Source: Massilia cavernae (GTDB lineage Bacteria; Pseudomonadota; Gammaproteobacteria; Burkholderiales; Burkholderiaceae_D). From it: 52,743 nt of DNA. Positions 49,503 through 52,743 of this stretch are shown piece after piece. Position numbers and translations under genes: made by a program. How positions within the stretch are numbered: the first letter of the stretch is position 1; each line of letters opens with the position of its first letter. The notes below the pieces were generated by a model, which was given only the letters and a program-made list of their open reading frames with translations, did not search any database and was not told the DNA's origin. Location: contig NZ_QYUP01000020.1 of the NCBI RefSeq assembly GCF_003590855.1, forward strand, positions 1 through 52,743. The letters run 5' to 3'.

Positions 49503-51179
49503 TTACATGTTCGGGTAGTTCGGGCCGCCGCCGCCTTCCGGCGTCACCCAGACGATGTTCTGGGTCGGGTCCTTGATGTCGCAGGTCTTGCAGTGCACGC
49601 AGTTCTGCGCGTTGATCTGCAGGCGGTCCTTGCCCTCGTCAGTCTTGACGAACTCGTACACCCCCGCAGGACAGTAGCGTGCCTCCGGACCGGCGTACTG
49701 GGCCAGGTTGATCCCGACCGGGACAGAAGCGTCTTTCAGCGTCAGGTGCACCGGCTGGTCTTCCGCGTGGTTGGTGTTCGAGATGAACACCGACGACAGG
49801 CGGTCGAAGGTCAGCTTGTTGTCCGGTTTCGGGTAAGCGATCGGCGCATAGTTCGCCGCCGGTTTCAGGCACTGGTGGTCGCCGTAGTTGCGGTGCAGCG
49901 TCCACGGCGCCTTGCCGCGCAGGAGCATCTGGTCGATGCCGGTCATGACGGAACCCAGGTACAGGCCCTTGGACAGCCACGGCTTGACGTTGCGCGCGAC
50001 ATGCAGTTCTTCGTGCAGCCACGATTTTTCGAAGGCGGCAGGATAGGTGGCCAGCTCGTCGAACTGGCGGTTCTCGCCCAATGCGGCGAATACCGATTCC
50101 GCCGCCAGCATGCCGCTCTTGATCGCGGCGTGGCTGCCCTTGATGCGGCTCATGTTCAGGAAGCCGGCGTCGCAGCCGATCAGCGCACCGCCCGGGAACA
50201 CCAGCTTCGGCAGCGCCTGCAAGCCGCCCGCGGTGATCGCGCGCGCGCCGTACGAGATGCGCTTGGCGCCCTCGAAGAAGGTGCGGATTTCCGGGTGCGT
50301 TTTGTAGCGCTGGAATTCCTCGTATGGCGACAGGTAGGGGTTTTCGTAGGACAGGCCGATGACGTAGCCGACCACCACCTGGTTGTTCTCCATGTGGTAC
50401 AGGAAGGAGCCGCCGTAGGTGTCCGACTTGAGCGGCCAGCCGGTGGTGTGGATCACGAGGCCAGGCTTGTGCTTGGCCGGATCGATTTCCCACAGTTCCT
50501 TGATGCCGATGCTGTACGACTGCGGGTCCTTGCCCTCGTCCAGCTTGTAATTGGCGATCAGCTGCTTGCCCAGGTGGCCGCGCGAGCCTTCCGCGAACAG
50601 CGTGTACTTGGCGTGCAGTTCCATGCCCAGCTGGAAGTCGGCCTTCGGATTGCCGTTGTGGTCGACGCCCATGTTGCCGGTGGCGACGCCCCTGACCGAG
50701 CCGTCGTCGTTGTACAGGATTTCGGCGGCAGGGAAGCCCGGGAAGATCTCGACGCCCAGCGCTTCGGCCTGCTGGCCGAGCCAGCGCACCACGTTACCCA
50801 GCGAGATGACGTAGTTGCCGTGGTTTTCAAAGCAGGCAGGGACCATGAAGCCTGGCGTGCGGTAGGCCTTCTTCTCGGTCAGGAACAGGATGCGGTCTTC
50901 GGTCACTTCCGTGTTCAGCGGCGCGCCCAGTTCCTTCCAGTTCGGGATCAGCTCGGTCAGCGCACGCGGGTCCATTACCGCGCCCGACAGGATGTGCGCG
51001 CCCAGTTCGCCGCCTTTTTCAAGTACGCAGACGTTCACTTCCTGGCCTTTTTCGGCCGCCATTTGCTTCAGTTTGATAGCCGCAGACAAGCCTGCGGGAC
51101 CGCCGCCGACGATCACAACGTCGTATTCCATTGCTTCGCGCGGGCCGTATTGTTCGAGAAGGTTGATAGGCTCTGTCAT
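49503..51179 (-). CDS. etfD: Electron transfer flavoprotein-ubiquinone oxidoreductase, 558 aa
   Basis: ETF-QO takes electrons from ETF (fed by acyl-CoA and other dehydrogenases) and reduces ubiquinone at the membrane. It has the FAD motif DVVIVGGGPAGLSAAIKLKQ, the quinone/flavin region LGAHILSGAVMDPRAL, GCDAGFLNMSRIKGSHAAIK, and a C-terminal 4Fe-4S domain. The latter has RYCPAGVYEF and NCVHCKTCDIKDP, giving four cysteines. Length matches the family (about 550). It is divergent from an SDR-thioesterase pair that may also act on acyl-CoA, an interesting but unproven link. The spacer 51180-51341 contains GTAAT-G-ATTAC at 51299-51309, a possible operator. Confidence 0.94.
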   Translation of the reverse strand: MTEPINLLEQYGPREAMEYDVVIVGGGPAGLSAAIKLKQMAAEKGQEVNVCVLEKGGELGAHILSGAVMDPRALTELIPNWKELGAPLNTEVTEDRILFLTEKKAYRTPGFMVPACFENHGNYVISLGNVVRWLGQQAEALGVEIFPGFPAAEILYNDDGSVRGVATGNMGVDHNGNPKADFQLGMELHAKYTLFAEGSRGHLGKQLIANYKLDEGKDPQSYSIGIKELWEIDPAKHKPGLVIHTTGWPLKSDTYGGSFLYHMENNQVVVGYVIGLSYENPYLSPYEEFQRYKTHPEIRTFFEGAKRISYGARAITAGGLQALPKLVFPGGALIGCDAGFLNMSRIKGSHAAIKSGMLAAESVFAALGENRQFDELATYPAAFEKSWLHEELHVARNVKPWLSKGLYLGSVMTGIDQMLLRGKAPWTLHRNYGDHQCLKPAANYAPIAYPKPDNKLTFDRLSSVFISNTNHAEDQPVHLTLKDASVPVGINLAQYAGPEARYCPAGVYEFVKTDEGKDRLQINAQNCVHCKTCDIKDPTQNIVWVTPEGGGGPNYPNM

Positions 51180-51341
51180 GGTTTGGTAAAGGAATTTAAA
51201 AAAATTAGCACGAGTGTGCGGCTTTTTTGATTTGATTGCAAGGTTGGCCGCATTTTACGGGGTTTATTGGATGCAGTAATCTAATCCCTGTATTTTATGT
51301 AATGATTACGCATTCACCAGCACATTGCACAGGGAGCCGAC

Positions 51342-52118
51342 GTGGGCATCGAAGTTAACTTTGAAGGAAAGATCGCGCTGATTACGGGCGCTTCGAGCGG
51401 CCTTGGCGCCCGTTTTGCCAAGGCCCTGGCCGGTGCCGGCGCGCAGGTCGTGCTGGCCTCGCGCCGGGTCGACCGCCTCAAGGAGCTGCGCGCCGAAATC
51501 GAAGCCGATGGCGGCGCGGCCCACGTGGTGACGCTTGACGTGACCGACCTTGGCAGCATCAAGTCGGCGCTGGCGCATGCTGAAACCGAAGCGGGACCGA
51601 TTGATATCCTGGTCAATAACTCCGGCGTGTCGACCACCCAGCGCCTGCTCGACGTGACTCCCGAAGACTATTCCTATGTGATGGACACCAACCTGCGCGG
51701 ATCGTTCTTCGTTGCGCAGCAGGCGGCCAAGCGCATGATCCAGCGCGCCAAGGGCGACCCGCGCAAGCAGCACCGCATCATCAATATCGCGTCGGTGGCA
51801 GGACTGCGCGTGATGCCGCAGATCGGCGTGTACTGCATGAGCAAGGCCGGCGTGGTGCAGATGACCAAGGCGATGGCGGTGGAGTGGGGCAAGTACGGCA
51901 TCAACGTCAATGCCATCTGCCCCGGCTACATCTCGACCGAGATCAACGAGGAATATTTCGCGACCGAGCAGGGCAAGAAGCTGATCGACATGCTGCCGCG
52001 CAAGCGTCCCGGCAAGCCGGAAGACCTCGACGGCCTGCTGCTGTTGCTGGCGGCCGAGGAGTCGCACTTCATCAACGGCGCCATCATCACCGCCGACGAC
52101 GGCATGACCGCCCAATGA
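51342..52118 (+). CDS. SDR-family oxidoreductase (3-oxoacyl-ACP reductase-like), 258 aa
   Basis: A GTG start with AGGGAG upstream gives MGIEVNFEGKIALITGASSG. The NAD(P)-binding TGASSGLG, the NNSG motif (ILVNNSGVSTTQ), catalytic Ser in IINIASVAGLR and Y-x-x-x-K in YCMSKAGVV all belong to classical short-chain dehydrogenases. It probably reduces or oxidises a hydroxy/oxo-acyl or similar substrate; the 'FabG-like' label is family-level only. Its stop codon overlaps the thioesterase start (ATGA), so the two are translationally coupled and likely work on linked acyl substrates. Confidence 0.9.
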   Translation: MGIEVNFEGKIALITGASSGLGARFAKALAGAGAQVVLASRRVDRLKELRAEIEADGGAAHVVTLDVTDLGSIKSALAHAETEAGPIDILVNNSGVSTTQRLLDVTPEDYSYVMDTNLRGSFFVAQQAAKRMIQRAKGDPRKQHRIINIASVAGLRVMPQIGVYCMSKAGVVQMTKAMAVEWGKYGINVNAICPGYISTEINEEYFATEQGKKLIDMLPRKRPGKPEDLDGLLLLLAAEESHFINGAIITADDGMTAQ

Positions 52119-52534
52119 CCAGGAAGCTGGTGCACACGACGCGGATGCCGATCCGCTGGGGCGACATGGATGCCATGGGCCATGTTAACAACACGGTGTA
52201 CTTCAGGTATATCGAACAGGCGCGGATCGCGTGGCTGGAATCCATTTCCAGCGCGCCGAACCCGGAAGGCGAGGGGCCGGTCATCGTCAATGCGCACTGC
52301 TCGTTCCTCAAGCAGCTGAAGTATCCGGGCGAGATCGAGGTGGCCACGCTGGTCGGCCCGGCGGGACGCTCCAGCTTCGAGATGTATCATGAGATACGGC
52401 TGGTCGGCGCCGACGGCGTGGCCGGCGCGCTGCATGCCGATGGCGGCGCCAAGGTCGTTTGGGTGAACTTCCCGGCCGAGAAATCGGCGCCGTTGCCGGA
52501 TGCCTTGCGGCAGCTGTTGCCGGAGCCGGAATAA
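52115..52534 (+). CDS. Acyl-CoA thioesterase, 4HBT hot-dog fold, 139 aa
   Basis: The ATG at 52115 overlaps the SDR stop. RMPIRWGDMDAMGHVNNTVY is the catalytic motif of the 4-hydroxybenzoyl-CoA thioesterase (YbgC/FadM-like) subgroup, with Asp in W-G-D-M-D and the HVNN stretch. YFRYIEQARIAWLE follows. The rest (CSFLKQLKYPGEIEVATLVG, KVVWVNFPAEKSAPLPD) completes one hot-dog domain. It hydrolyses acyl-CoA thioesters; chain preference unknown. Confidence 0.9.
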   Translation: MTRKLVHTTRMPIRWGDMDAMGHVNNTVYFRYIEQARIAWLESISSAPNPEGEGPVIVNAHCSFLKQLKYPGEIEVATLVGPAGRSSFEMYHEIRLVGADGVAGALHADGGAKVVWVNFPAEKSAPLPDALRQLLPEPE

Positions 52535-52635
52535 GCGGCCAGCATCGTATTTTTGTGGCTGATCGAATAACAAAAAGCGCGGGCAGTGCGCTAGAATCAG
52601 GACAAATGGGGCTTGCCAACCGAAAGGACGAGGCC

Positions 52636-52743
52636 ATGAAAACCATGACCGGCAATGGCGGCAACCAGGTGCGGCCGCCAATTACCAAACGCCTGATCCA
52701 GATCCTGCTCGTGACCGCAGCAATCTTGATGGTGCCGCTGGTG
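52636..52743 (+). CDS. N-terminus of a membrane protein, cut by window edge
   Basis: An ATG with AAAGGACGAGG upstream opens a frame that runs off the window. The 36 visible residues are a basic head (MKTMTGNGGNQVRPPITKR) and a hydrophobic stretch (LIQILLVTAAILMVPLV), the start of a membrane-spanning segment. A -10-like TAGAAT lies at 52592. No family can be named from this length. Confidence 0.6.
   Translation, partial: MKTMTGNGGNQVRPPITKRLIQILLVTAAILMVPLV

Noticed and set aside
51299..51309. GTAAT-G-ATTAC palindrome between etfD and the SDR gene
   Set aside because: Arms of only 5 bp; kept as a remark under etfD rather than a finding.

Overview
The window is about 53 kb of GC-rich chromosomal DNA from a betaproteobacterium. 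The best fit is Oxalobacteraceae, Massilia-like. The reasons are a PEP-CTERM protein, several large hybrid histidine kinases, a recC-recB-recD operon, DUF3460 and DUF378 small proteins, and an ETF:ubiquinone oxidoreductase of proteobacterial type. This assignment is inferred from gene content only. No rRNA, tRNA, CRISPR array, intact insertion sequence or prophage was seen.

Layout. 1-2.2 kb: the start of a chromate transporter (cut by the window edge), a 58-aa CxxCxGxG protein, a small hypothetical protein and a secreted PEP-CTERM protein. 2.7-7.3 kb: an MHYT-domain hybrid kinase, a PleD-like diguanylate cyclase and a fimbrial usher remnant. 7.4-11.6 kb: a UvrD-like helicase behind a LexA-type box, a REC-PAS response regulator and an HD hydrolase; two diverged copies of a 132-bp intergenic element with three DnaA-box-like sites flank the helicase and regulator. 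11.7-17.5 kb: an FAD oxidoreductase, a frameshifted glpD, a YceI lipoprotein, a GST and a divergent CheR-like protein. 17.6-22.5 kb: a 1633-aa soluble hybrid kinase built on six 92-aa HAMP repeats. 22.8-24.6 kb: a quorum-sensing locus (luxR, a small HTH gene, a broken luxI). 24.6-30 kb: a frameshifted prolyl oligopeptidase and a CHASE-PAS hybrid kinase. 30-39 kb: recC-recB-recD. 39-42 kb: higBA toxin-antitoxin, pbpG, a sulfate-binding protein. 42.2-46.2 kb: a GNAT, a DUF882 Tat protein, DUF378, DUF3460, a hypothetical protein, and an amino-acid ABC binding protein with its permease. 46.2-52.7 kb: a PAS-GGDEF-EAL protein, an esterase, ETF-QO, an SDR and thioesterase pair, and the start of a membrane protein.

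Two themes stand out. One is signalling: three hybrid kinases, two c-di-GMP enzymes, one REC-PAS regulator and an AHL locus. The other is DNA repair: a UvrD-like helicase and RecBCD. Two stretches (about 24.03-24.90 kb and 36.93-37.66 kb) carry dense small indels that break conserved genes on both strands while the flanks stay intact. They look more like low-quality consensus than natural decay, so the 'pseudogene' status of luxI, the oligopeptidase 3' end, the recB 3' end and the recD 5' end is provisional.
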